Below, in pieces: positions 1-9,400 of a stretch of DNA of 64,000 bases. Under the pieces are notes generated by a model that was not told the DNA's origin, did no database searches, and was given only the letters and a program-made list of their open reading frames with translations. A program made the translations under genes and the position numbers. This stretch comes from Microthrixaceae bacterium (GTDB lineage Bacteria; Actinomycetota; Acidimicrobiia; Acidimicrobiales; Poriferisodalaceae): contig WTFX01000011.1 of NCBI GenBank assembly GCA_011523825.1, positions 1 to 64,000 on the forward strand, written 5' to 3'. Each line of letters begins with the position of its first letter. Position 1 is the first letter of the stretch.

Positions 1-57
1 GGAACTACACCATCACACCACCCCACCGCGCGACCTAACCCGCGACGGACCCTAATT

Positions 58-79
58 TCGCGCCACGTAGTTGGCGCGA
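58..79. promoter_or_regulatory. 22-bp perfect inverted repeat upstream of the DctP gene
   Basis: The sequence TCGCGCCA, six bases, then TGGCGCGA forms 8-bp perfect arms. It lies 28 bp before the ATG of the solute-binding protein and just ahead of its GGGGAGG ribosome site. It could be a repressor operator or the terminator of a gene to the left of the window. There is no T-tract. Confidence 0.4.
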
Positions 80-107
80 CTTGCGCGCATACGGGGAGGC
101 ACTACCC

Positions 108-1343
108 ATGACTATGCACGACGAGGCCAGTCCGGAGACTGCCCTCGATGATGGCATCGAGGACGCCGGCTTTGACCGACGATCGTTCCTCAAAGCAGGC
201 ATTGGCGTAGCAGGCTTCGCCGCAGCCGCGACACTGCTGAATGCCTGCACATCCGACGGTGACGGCGACACTGCGGCGACCACCTCTGAGGGTCCCGCGG
301 GGACCGATGCGCCGGCGACGTCGGTCGCGCTCACCCAGGACGGACCTGAGATCGAGTGGGAGATGGCGACGAGCTGGCCTGCGGCGCTGGTCACCTTGTT
401 CGGCTCAGCGAATTTCTTCGCCGAGCAGGTGAGCCGGCTCACCGGCGGCAAGTTCAAGATCAATCCTCGACCTGCAGGCGAGATCGTGGGCGGTCTTGAG
501 GTGCTGCCGACGGTGCGCGATGTGGGCGTGCAGGCCGGTCACACGGCCTCGTACTACTACGTGGGTCTCAGCCCGGTGCAGCAGTTCGGCACCGCTGTCC
601 CGTTCGGCCTGACCCAGCGCCAGCAGAATGCCTGGCTGTACAAGGGCGGCGGCCTCGAGATGCTCAACGAGTTCTACGCCGAGGAGCACGGCGTGATCGC
701 GTTCCCAGCCGGCGGCACCGGCTGCCAGATGGGCGGCTGGTTCACCAAGGAGCTCAACTCGGTGAGCGACCTGCAGGGCTTGAAGATGCGCATCCCCGGC
801 CTCGCCGGGCGCGTTCTCGAGAGCTTGGGTGGCGAGCAGGTCACCCTGGCCGGCGGCGAGATCCTGCCAGCGATTCAGCAGGGCGCGATCGACGGTGCCG
901 AGTTCGTGGGGCCCACCGACGACCTGATCCTGGGTCTGGACCAGTTCGCCGGCGATCTGTTCTATTACCACCCCGGCTGGTGGGAGCCAGGCACGGCGGT
1001 GGAGGTGCAGTTCCCGCTGTCGCTCTGGAATGACCTGCCTGCCGAATACCAGGCGGCCATCGAGATTGCGGCGGCGTCGGCCAACATCAACACGATTGCC
1101 GACTACGACGTGCGCAATCAGGCCGACCTGCAGCGGGTCAAGGAATTCGCCAGCATCCGGCAGTTCCCGGATGAGCTGATGGCGGCGTTCAAGGAAGAGA
1201 CCGAGAACGTGCTGGATGCCGTGGCGGCTGACGATGCCCGCTTCGCGGCCATCTTGGCGCCGTGGCGCCAGTTCCGCGACGGCATCGCGGAATGGCACGG
1301 CCTGGCCGAGCGCTCCTTCCTGGATCAGCAGACGCAGATCTAG
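108..1343 (+). CDS. TRAP transporter solute-binding protein (DctP family), Tat-exported lipoprotein
   Basis: This is a 411-residue periplasmic-type binding protein of the TRAP DctP family, which captures carboxylic or sulfonic acids for a TRAP permease. Residues 24-29 read RRSFLK, a Tat motif, followed by a hydrophobic stretch and a possible lipobox ending in Cys47 (LNAC), so a Tat-exported lipoprotein is likely. A Thr/Ser/Asp-rich linker follows. Later blocks (MATSWPA near the mature N-terminus, LKMRIPG, GEILPAIQQGAIDGAE and WWEPG) fit the family. The ATG at 108 is preferred over the TTG at 81 because GGGGAGG lies at 95-101. No DctQ/DctM permease genes follow; they may lie left of the window. 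Substrate unknown. Confidence 0.85.
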   Translation: MTMHDEASPETALDDGIEDAGFDRRSFLKAGIGVAGFAAAATLLNACTSDGDGDTAATTSEGPAGTDAPATSVALTQDGPEIEWEMATSWPAALVTLFGSANFFAEQVSRLTGGKFKINPRPAGEIVGGLEVLPTVRDVGVQAGHTASYYYVGLSPVQQFGTAVPFGLTQRQQNAWLYKGGGLEMLNEFYAEEHGVIAFPAGGTGCQMGGWFTKELNSVSDLQGLKMRIPGLAGRVLESLGGEQVTLAGGEILPAIQQGAIDGAEFVGPTDDLILGLDQFAGDLFYYHPGWWEPGTAVEVQFPLSLWNDLPAEYQAAIEIAAASANINTIADYDVRNQADLQRVKEFASIRQFPDELMAAFKEETENVLDAVAADDARFAAILAPWRQFRDGIAEWHGLAERSFLDQQTQI

Positions 1344-1379
1344 TCCCAGGACTGGCGCTGATGGCCGGCGTCAGGACCT

Positions 1380-1405
1380 GGCGCCGGTAGCCGGCAACCG
1401 GCGCC
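1380..1405 (+). terminator. GC-rich hairpin after the DctP gene
   Basis: Perfect 9-bp arms (GGCGCCGGT and ACCGGCGCC) are separated by 8 bases, 36 bp after the stop codon at 1343. There is no T-run, as is common in high-GC actinobacteria. It would separate the DctP gene from the next gene, which has its own start box. Confidence 0.55.
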
Positions 1406-1458
1406 GAGGTGTCGCGCCTGTGACGCGCTGCCTTCGTCGGGAGCGGATCGGCTCCACC

Positions 1459-1464
1459 TAGCCT
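1459..1464 (+). promoter_or_regulatory. TAGCCT -10 box, leaderless start
   Basis: TAGCCT ends 6 nt before the GTG at 1471 and no ribosome site is visible, so transcription probably begins at the start codon. Confidence 0.45.
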
Positions 1465-1470
1465 GCCGCT

Positions 1471-2400
1471 GTGCATCCCTTCAGATTCGGCGTCCAGTAC
1501 GGCAAGCCGGAGAGCCCTGCGGCGTTCCGCGAGATGGCGCGCAAGGTCGAGGGCTTGGGCTACTCATCCCTGTTCTGCCACGACCACTTCTGGGACAGCT
1601 GGTCCCCCATCGTGCACCCTGCGATCGCCGCGGAGATCACCACCACGCTGCGGGTCGGCACACTCGTATATGCGGCCGACTACCGGCATCCCGCAGTGCT
1701 GGCCAAGGACTTCGCCACGCTTGACCTGCTGGCGGAGGGCCGGACCGAGTTCGGCATCGGCGCCGGCTGGCTGACCGAGGACTACGAGCAGGCAGGCATA
1801 CCGCTGGATCGGCCCGGCGTGCGCATCGACCGCATGATCGAAGCGCTGGAGGTCATCAAGGGGCTCTGGCGCGGCGAACCGCTCGACTACGACGGCGAGC
1901 ACTACCAGATCTCCGGCATGGTCGGGCGGCCGCTGCCGCATTCGCCAGGCGGACCGCCGGTCATCATCGGCGGCGGTGGCAAGCGTGTGCTGACCGAGGC
2001 GGCACGCTTGGCCGACATCATCAGCCTGAACCCGAATCTGCGATCGGGCACCGCGGGACCGGATGCGGCGCGCAGTTCGGTAGCGGCAAAGTTCGCAGAG
2101 CGGCGTCAGTGGATCGCCGATGCCGCTGGTGAACGGTTCGCAGAGATCGAGATCCAGCTCAACACATTCATGGCACTGGTGTCCGACGATGCCGACAGCG
2201 TCCTCGAGGCGTTCGCCCCCGGTTTCGGGCTGACGCTCGAAGAGGCTCGGGAGGTGCCGCTGGTGCTTGCCGGCACGGTGGATGACATCTGCGAGCAGTT
2301 GCACCATCACCGTGAGACCTACGGCGCCAGCTACATCATCGTTCACGACCCCGAAGTCGATGCAATGGCGCCGGTCGTGGCGCGGCTGGCCGGTACCTGA
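1471..2400 (+). CDS. LLM class F420/flavin-dependent oxidoreductase
   Basis: A 309-residue TIM-barrel oxidoreductase of the luciferase-like monooxygenase superfamily, probably using coenzyme F420. The N-terminus reads FRFGVQYGKPESPAAF. Family blocks are LFCHDHFWDSWSP (about 35-47), LRVGTLVYAADYRHPAVLAKDFATLDLLAEGR, then FGIGAGWLTEDYEQAGIPL, and PPVIIGGGGKRVL further on. This pattern fits the subgroup often annotated TIGR03621. The GTG start follows a TAGNNT box, with no Shine-Dalgarno sequence. It stands alone between the DctP gene and a retropepsin-like gene. The substrate cannot be read from sequence. Confidence 0.85.
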   Translation: MHPFRFGVQYGKPESPAAFREMARKVEGLGYSSLFCHDHFWDSWSPIVHPAIAAEITTTLRVGTLVYAADYRHPAVLAKDFATLDLLAEGRTEFGIGAGWLTEDYEQAGIPLDRPGVRIDRMIEALEVIKGLWRGEPLDYDGEHYQISGMVGRPLPHSPGGPPVIIGGGGKRVLTEAARLADIISLNPNLRSGTAGPDAARSSVAAKFAERRQWIADAAGERFAEIEIQLNTFMALVSDDADSVLEAFAPGFGLTLEEAREVPLVLAGTVDDICEQLHHHRETYGASYIIVHDPEVDAMAPVVARLAGT

Positions 2401-2595
2401 AACCGCCCGATTGGCGGGTCGCTCGCGACGCAGCAGCACTGCGACAATGGGCTGATGACATCCACACCGCATGACTCCGCCCCTGCAACTCCCGCGCTCG
2501 AAAATGATGGCGGCGCGACTCGTGACGTGCGCGAGGCTCGCCGGCGCGGCCACCGGCTGCCGTCTTTCCGCCCCGTTCGAAAGAGGAGACCTCCC

Positions 2596-2973
2596 ATGGG
2601 CGCCACGCACGTCACCGTCACCGTCAAGAATCCGGCAGCACGCGACCGCGTCTGGCAGGGCGAATTCCTGGTGGACACCGGCGCCATCGAGTCGCTGGTG
2701 CCGCGTCAATACCTTGAAGCCATCGGCGTAGAGCCGATCGGCTCTCGCACGTACGAGATGGCCGACGGCCGTCGGCTGCAACTCGACATCGGAGGCGCCG
2801 AGCTCGAGTTCATGGGCGAGACGGTCATCGGCACCGTGGTGTTCCTCGACGACGACGTCGAACCGCTGCTGGGCCTCACCGCGCTGGAGTCAGCCGGCAT
2901 TGAGGTCGACCCACGCAACCAGCAGCTCAAGCGCCTGTCCGCAGTGCGGCTCAAGGCACTCGCCACGCACTGA
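2596..2973 (+). CDS. Retropepsin-like (clan AA) aspartic protease family protein
   Basis: A 125-residue single-domain protein with the retroviral-type aspartic protease pattern. It has FLVDTGAIESLVP near residues 25-37, with the catalytic DTGA, and a C-terminal hydrophobic-Gly block, PLLGLTALESAG, followed by VD. Such proteins act as homodimers, each giving one Asp; bacterial members are poorly characterised. The ATG at 2596 is preceded by AAGAGGAG at 2581-2588 with good spacing. An upstream in-frame ATG at 2455 would add 47 Arg-rich residues and has a GACAAT box 6 nt ahead, so a longer leaderless form cannot be excluded. No partner gene is evident. Confidence 0.75.
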   Translation: MGATHVTVTVKNPAARDRVWQGEFLVDTGAIESLVPRQYLEAIGVEPIGSRTYEMADGRRLQLDIGGAELEFMGETVIGTVVFLDDDVEPLLGLTALESAGIEVDPRNQQLKRLSAVRLKALATH

Positions 2974-3041
2974 GTCCCGCCGACCGCGCTCGCCCGCAGC
3001 GCAGCGGTGCCGACTGGCCCACGCCTGTCGCACCCCCTGCA

Positions 3042-3047
3042 TAGTGT
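3042..3047 (+). promoter_or_regulatory. TAGTGT -10 box, leaderless start
   Basis: TAGTGT ends 7 nt before the GTG at 3055. There is no ribosome site. It supports that GTG over the in-frame GTG at 3007. Confidence 0.5.
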
Positions 3048-3054
3048 CGCCCGC

Positions 3055-6000
3055 GTGACCGACCCAGCGGCTGCGGCCGTGCCAGAGCCTCTTGGCGACG
3101 ACTCGCCGCGGGCCTGCCATGACGGCAGCGGGCTGCGTGTGATGCCCGTGGAGTTCGGCGAGCCCGCTCGGCGGGCACTCATTCGGCTCGTATCGGAGGC
3201 CAAGGCGTCCGATCCGCTGGCGCCGGTGACGGTGATCGTCTCGTCGAATCCGGCGCGGATGGAACTAAGGCGCGCGACGGCGCGGAACACGTCGCTGCAA
3301 CCGGGCAGCGACGCCCAGGGCGTGGCTGCACTCGAAACGCTCACCTTGACATCGCTGGCCGAACGCCTGGTCGCCGATCAACGCAAGCAAGCGGGCGACT
3401 TGGTCATCGAGGCCGCCGTGCGCAACGAGCTTCGGGAAACGCCTGGTCTGTTCGAGCCGGTGGCCGAGCACCCGCAGACCGCCGCGGCGCTGGCCCGGGC
3501 ATTCGGCGAGGTGCGTGGGCTGTCGGCCGGCGAGCGCCGACGCCTCGGCGCGATGTCCGAACGCGCTGCGGCGGTGGTGGACCTGTGTCAACGCGTCCAC
3601 GAGTCATTGAATCCAGAGTGGTTCGACACGGCCGAGTTGCTCAAGGCTGCAACCGCCAATGCGTTGGCTGACGCCGGTGCACAGATGCTCGGCGAGCTGG
3701 GTCGGCTCGTGCTGTACCTGCCCCGGCGGCTGTCGGTGGGCGAGGCCCGGCTGGTCGGCGCGCTCGCCGGTTTCTGCGCTGCCGAGTCAGACCTGCCGAT
3801 GCTCATCGGGGTCACCGGCGACGAGTCGGGTGATGACGCGGCCCATGCGGTGTGCGCCCGGCTCGGCGTGTCGATGCCGACTGCGGCACCGGCTTCGACT
3901 GGGGCAGGCGCGACAGCGCAGCAGATCATCAGCGTGACCGACGCCGACGAAGAGGTCCGCACGGTTCTGCGGTCGGTCATGGCCGACCTAGACGCCGGAA
4001 TCGCGGCGTCCGACATCGCTGTGTTCTACGGCCCCGAGACGCCCTACGACCGAGCTTTCGAAGAACAGTTCGAGGCGGCGGGCATCGGCACCTACGGCAG
4101 CACCGCGCGAACGCTGGCCGAATCGACCTACGGGCAGTTCGCATTGCGGCTCACCGCACTGGCTGAAGCTCGGCTGACCGAGCCTCGCCTCGCTCGCCGA
4201 GACGTCTTCGATCTGCTCGCAGGCGCGCAGGTACCCCGCCGTGCGGCCGGCGAACACCGCAACGGCGAGAGCTTCTTCATTCCCGACTCGAAGTGGGAGC
4301 ATCTCGCCCGCGCGGCCCGGGTGGCGGGCGGCGACGACTGGGGCGTCAGACTCCCGGCACACGCTGGCGAACTGGATGCGCGCGCCGAACGTGAGCGCTC
4401 CAGCGAAGATCCGAGTACGCGCCGCATCGAGTGGCTGCGCGACGAGGCAGTCGAGTGCCGCCGTCTCGCCGAGTTCATCGCGGAGATGCGGAGCCAGCTC
4501 GAAGCGGGCCGTTCACGGCGAACGTGGCCGAGCCTGTGCAATTGGATTCGCGCGGCGCTGCACCGATACGTGGGTCACGTCGGGCGTGCTCCGTGGACGC
4601 TCGATTGGCCCGAGTGGCAGACACAGGCCGCCGAGCGGGTCAGTGAAGCGCTCGATCGGCTGTCAGAGCTGGGTGCTGTCGAATCGCGTGTCGGTCTCGC
4701 CGCCATGGCCCAGGCCCTGTCCGATGAGCTGTCTGACCCGCACGGGCACCGCGGCGTCACCGGCACGGGTGTGTATGTCGGGCCGCTGAGCCGCGCCCTC
4801 GACTTGGCGCCTCGCAGCGTCTACGTCGTCGGTCTCGTCGAAGGCATCCTGCCCCGGCGACAGACGCCCGACAGCCTCATCCACGACGACGAACGCCGAG
4901 CCGTGGGCCATGCCCTGCCGTCGAGCGCCGACGCTGCAGCCGACGAGCGTCGTGCACTGATCGCGGCGTTGGCGAGTGCAAGCGGGCGCAGCACACTCAC
5001 CGTGCCGCGAGGCAACCTGCGCCAGAGCGCTGAGTACGTGCCCTCCCGCTGGCTCGCGCCCACTGTCAGGGAGCTGACGGCCTATTCGGGCCTGTTCAGC
5101 GACGGATATGTGAGCGGGGAACGCCTGCGCGCTGCAGCACGCGACGATTCGGTACAAGGGATCGTCGAGTCGCCGTCGTATGTCACCGGTGTGCTGACGG
5201 CCGCGTTTCCCGCTACCGAGCAGGAGTACGACGCAGCGAGCGTGTGGGCGATGACGCCGGCTAAGCGGGATGCGGTCGATCATCCGCTGTTTGATGATCC
5301 AGCCTTCAGCGCCGGTGTCGCAATGGCCGTTGCACGGCACAGCAGTCGCTTCACCCGGTTCGACGGCAACCTCTCGGCAGTCATCGACGGCGACGCGGCA
5401 TTCGCTGAGGTGATGTCGCCCTCGCGGTTGGAAGCGTGGGCAGCGTGCCCGCGACGATTCTTGTTCGAGCACCTGCTTGAAGTACGCGTGATCGAAGAGC
5501 CCGAAGCGCTGCTCCGACTGTCGCCCGGCGAGCGCGGCAGACTCATGCACGCAGCCATCGATGAGTTCTTCCGCTCGTTCGATGCACTGCGAGGCAGCGC
5601 GGTCGGCTCTCATGAGGACGCCGACATCGCCGATGCCGACAGCGAGTGGCCTCACCTGCCGCCGGGACCGCAGCGGGCACCCGACGACCGCGACCGGGCC
5701 CATCTCGTCGCCATCGGACGGCGCTTGGCCGAGCGGGCCGAGCGACACGGTCTCACCGGCCGCACCGTGCTGTGGGAACGCGACCGGGACATGCTCCTGG
5801 CCGATCTAGAGGAGCTGCTGGACAGAGATGAGTCGCGAGACGCCGCAACACGCGGGCAGATCCTCAGCTCGGAGTTCCGGTTCGGGCTCGACGGCGGCGC
5901 CGCGGCAGTCGCATACGACCTCGAAGACGGCACCACCGTGCGGTTTCGCGGTGTGGTGGACCGCGTCGAGCGCCGGGCCGACGGGTCAGTGATTGTCGTC

Positions 6001-6447
6001 GACTACAAATCCGGAAGCGCTCGCAGCTTCCGGCAGCTCAACGGTGACGACCCCACCCTCGCCGGCACGAAGCTGCAGCTTCCGGTCTACGCGCTCGCGG
6101 CCGCTAAGCACTTCGCTGCCGGTGACGTGACCGCTGCCGTCGAGCACGCCGCGTACTGGTTCATCACCGGCCAGCCGGGGCGATGGTCGTGGCTGGGGCT
6201 CGGCGTTGACCGTCGGCTCATGGACCGGTTCGGCCGTGTCGTGAACATGATTGTGTCGGGCATCCGCGGCGGGGTGTTCCCCGGCCATGCCGAGATCGGG
6301 GACGACCGCAGGGGCTACACGGTGTGCCCGTACTGCGACCCCGACGGGCTCGGCACCGCCGAGGTCCGCCGTGACTGGCTGCGTAAGCGCAGTGACGGCG
6401 CGTTGGCCAGATTCGTCGCCTTGGTCGAACCCGAGGCGACGTCATGA
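3055..6447 (+). CDS. AddB/RecB-like helicase-exonuclease subunit (PD-(D/E)XK nuclease family)
   Basis: A large protein (1130 residues from the GTG at 3055) resembling AddB-type subunits of double-strand-break resection enzymes. The N-terminal motor-like region has lost the Walker A loop (VTVIVSSNPARMELRR stands where it would be), but helicase-like blocks remain, such as VVGLVEGILPRRQ. The C-terminal nuclease domain shows SPSRLEAWAACPRRFLFEH, then GRLMHAAIDEFF, then VIVVDYKSG (catalytic D and K). An iron-sulfur-type VCPYC motif lies near the C-terminus, but the expected last Cys is absent (GLGTAEVRRDW follows). The stop overlaps the next start (ATGA at 6444-6447), so the two proteins are co-translated and probably form a heterodimer. 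Confidence 0.8.
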   Translation: MTDPAAAAVPEPLGDDSPRACHDGSGLRVMPVEFGEPARRALIRLVSEAKASDPLAPVTVIVSSNPARMELRRATARNTSLQPGSDAQGVAALETLTLTSLAERLVADQRKQAGDLVIEAAVRNELRETPGLFEPVAEHPQTAAALARAFGEVRGLSAGERRRLGAMSERAAAVVDLCQRVHESLNPEWFDTAELLKAATANALADAGAQMLGELGRLVLYLPRRLSVGEARLVGALAGFCAAESDLPMLIGVTGDESGDDAAHAVCARLGVSMPTAAPASTGAGATAQQIISVTDADEEVRTVLRSVMADLDAGIAASDIAVFYGPETPYDRAFEEQFEAAGIGTYGSTARTLAESTYGQFALRLTALAEARLTEPRLARRDVFDLLAGAQVPRRAAGEHRNGESFFIPDSKWEHLARAARVAGGDDWGVRLPAHAGELDARAERERSSEDPSTRRIEWLRDEAVECRRLAEFIAEMRSQLEAGRSRRTWPSLCNWIRAALHRYVGHVGRAPWTLDWPEWQTQAAERVSEALDRLSELGAVESRVGLAAMAQALSDELSDPHGHRGVTGTGVYVGPLSRALDLAPRSVYVVGLVEGILPRRQTPDSLIHDDERRAVGHALPSSADAAADERRALIAALASASGRSTLTVPRGNLRQSAEYVPSRWLAPTVRELTAYSGLFSDGYVSGERLRAAARDDSVQGIVESPSYVTGVLTAAFPATEQEYDAASVWAMTPAKRDAVDHPLFDDPAFSAGVAMAVARHSSRFTRFDGNLSAVIDGDAAFAEVMSPSRLEAWAACPRRFLFEHLLEVRVIEEPEALLRLSPGERGRLMHAAIDEFFRSFDALRGSAVGSHEDADIADADSEWPHLPPGPQRAPDDRDRAHLVAIGRRLAERAERHGLTGRTVLWERDRDMLLADLEELLDRDESRDAATRGQILSSEFRFGLDGGAAAVAYDLEDGTTVRFRGVVDRVERRADGSVIVVDYKSGSARSFRQLNGDDPTLAGTKLQLPVYALAAAKHFAAGDVTAAVEHAAYWFITGQPGRWSWLGLGVDRRLMDRFGRVVNMIVSGIRGGVFPGHAEIGDDRRGYTVCPYCDPDGLGTAEVRRDWLRKRSDGALARFVALVEPEATS

Positions 6448-9400
6448 ACCAGTCCCCCGCCGACATCAGCACAGCGGAGTCGTCATCGACCGCCCGTGAC
6501 GCGGGGCGCGAACCTGCCGACGCAGCCGAACGCGGGCGTGTCTCGCAAGAAACCGGCGCAACTATGTTCGTCGAAGCCGGGGCGGGCACCGGCAAGACCC
6601 GCGCGCTGGTGGAGCGTGTCGTCGCGCTCGTGAGCGGGTCCGATCCGGTTGCTGTTGACGAGCTGGCAGCGATCACGTTCACCGACAAGGCGGCCGCGGA
6701 ACTGCGCAATCGCATCCGGGCAGGGCTCGGCGCACAGCTTGCCGACACGCCCGAAGGTCCGGAGGCGGTACTGCTGCGCAATGCACTCGACGGACTCGAC
6801 GCAGCGGCGATCTCCACCCTGCACGGCTTCGCTCGGCGCATCCTTGCCGAGCACGCCATCGAAGCGGGCCTGCCGCCCAGGTTCGAGGCGCTCGATCAGA
6901 TCGCCAGCGAAGTCGACTTCGCCGAGCGCTGGGATCGGTTCACCGATGAGCTCTTCGACGATCCTGCCGCGCGCTGGGCCATTGAGGTGCTCGACGCCGC
7001 GGGCGTCGACCTCTCGCAGCTCAACGAGGTCGGCGCGGCCTTCAACGCCAACTGGGACCGCATTCGCTGCGCCGCTGAGGTTCCGCAGGCGGGCACTGTC
7101 CTCGCCATCGACGTGGTGGCAAGAGGGCGCGCCTTGTCCGACCGACGTCGCGAATGCAGCGCGGACGACGACCGAGCCTTGACCCGATTCGGGCAGCTCG
7201 ACGAGTTCGTGGCGCGAGTCGCCGCTGCGCGCGATGACGTGGAGCGCATCATGATTCTGAGGGATGTCGAAGACCCCGCCGTGGGAGTGCCCAAGATCGG
7301 CAACGTCGGCAGCGGAACGAACTGGTTCGACCTCGCGAGCGTCCGAGCGGAGTTTGTCGAGCTACGCGAACTGTGCTGGCAGGTCGCCGCTGCTGCGCTC
7401 GGCGATGCCATCGCGCTGATCTGTGATCGGATTGCCCGCTTCACGCTCGAAGCAGCCGAACAGCGTCACGCGGCCGGTCGGCTGGAGTTCCACGACTTGC
7501 TGGTTCGGGCACGCGACCTTCTCCGGTACTCGCCGCCCGCCCGCGCCTCGCTGCACCGGCGCTACCGGCAGATCCTGCTCGACGAATCTCAGGACACTGA
7601 CCCGATCCAGATCGAGATCGCGACGCTCATCGCCGGCGATGTCGGCGACAGCGGCGAATCCGGCGGCGTGAGCGGCGCCGACGGTGAGCGCGCCTTGCCC
7701 GGGAGGTGGTCTGACGTGGGCGTTGCACCGGGCCGGCTGTTCTTCGTGGGCGATCCGAAGCAGTCCATCTACCGCTTCCGCCGGGCCGACATCGGGCTTT
7801 ACCTGAGCGCACGAGATCGCTTCGGCACCGAGATCGGTTCGCTGACGAAGCTGCAGGTCAATTTCCGTTCGACTGAACCGATCATCGACTGGATCAATGC
7901 AGTCTTCGCCGATCAGATCGACGGCGACGAATCCGGTCCGGGCACCGGGTTGCAGCCCGCTTACACGCCGCTGATGTCCTGGCGACCTGCCGTCAGGCCG
8001 GGACCGGCAGTGGTGACGCTCGGCTTGCTCCCGCACAGCACCAAGCAACAGGGCGGCGATCACACCGCTGCAAGCATCCGTGAGGCCGAAGCGGCCGACA
8101 TCGCTGCGCTGATCAGCGAGATGCTTGACGGCGGCTGGCAGGTGGAGGACCGCCACACCGAGCAGCTGCGGCCCGCAACGCTTGCAGACATTGCCATCTT
8201 GGTGCCGACCCGCACCGGCCTGCCCCAGCTCACCCAGGGGCTTTCAGATGCCCAGATCCCCTACCGGCTCGAAGCCTCCGAGTTCGTCTGGCGCAGCCGC
8301 ACCGTACGAGACCTCATGATGTGCTTGCGTGCCGTCGCCGACCCCGACGACGAACTCGCCGTGGTCAGTGCGCTGCGCACGCCGATCTACGGATGCGGCG
8401 ACGACGACCTCTACTGCTACCACCGGGCAGTCCGGTCGTGGAGCTGCTTCGCATCGGACCTCTCAAGACTCGCGGGGGGCCACGCCCACCCTGTCGCGCG
8501 CGGCCTGGCTCATCTGCGTGAGCTCTACGAGCAGCACACTGAAGTGTCACCCGCAACACTGCTCGACCGCCTCGTGCGCGACCGGCGGCTGCTCGAACAG
8601 GCCGCCGTCGGATCGCCGCAGCGTGAGGTGTGGCGTCATGTCCGCTACGTGATCGATCAGGCGCGCGCCTGGTCGGAGAGTCAGCGGGGCGGGCTGCGCG
8701 GTTTCCTGCGATGGGCCGAAACCCAAGCATCCGATCGAGCCAAGGTGACCGAGGCGATCCTGCCGGAGTCCGACGACGACTCGGTCAGGGTGCTGACCAT
8801 CCACGCGGCAAAGGGACTCGAATTTTCCATCGTGATTCTGGCGGGATTGGGCGGTGGCAATCGCGCTCGCTCGGAGTCGGTGCAGATCGGCTTCGGGGAC
8901 AGCGCTTGGGAACGGCAGACCGACGACGACGACGACGACGCTGCACGCTGGTCAGGAGCGGCGGCGATTCGACTGCACAGCGGCGTCGAGACCGGCGGGT
9001 TCGAGGCGTGGCGCGAGCGGGAGCGCCGCGCCGAGCACTTCGAGCGGATCCGGTTGCTCTACGTCGGCTGCACTCGCGCACGAGACCACTTGGTGGTGTC
9101 GCTGCACCGGCCTCAGCCCTCCGACGCTTCGCGCGCTGCCGGAGCCGAGCATCTGCGCACCAGCGCGCAACTCATCGCGGACGTGCTCCCTCCGACGTCC
9201 GGCAGCCTCGACGACCTGTGGGACTACCGGGAAGCACCGACCGTTGGCCGCGAGTCAGACCCGAGCACGGAGCCTGCGGCCGTGCTGCTCCGAGACGCGC
9301 TCGGGGACCGCTCGGCGTGGCTCGAGCGCCGCGACCGTGCGGCATCGGCATCGCAGGTCCGTTCGTCGATCAGCGCGAGCCACATCGCCCGACATCGCCA

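Noticed and set aside
4663..5748. A 361-codon minus-strand frame inside the AddB-like gene
   Set aside because: It is a shadow of the nuclease gene; no start signals or recognisable motifs.
8920..8945. GAC run in the AddA-like gene as a possible contingency repeat
   Set aside because: It is short, in frame, codes for Asp residues in a linker, and length changes by three bases would not switch the gene off.
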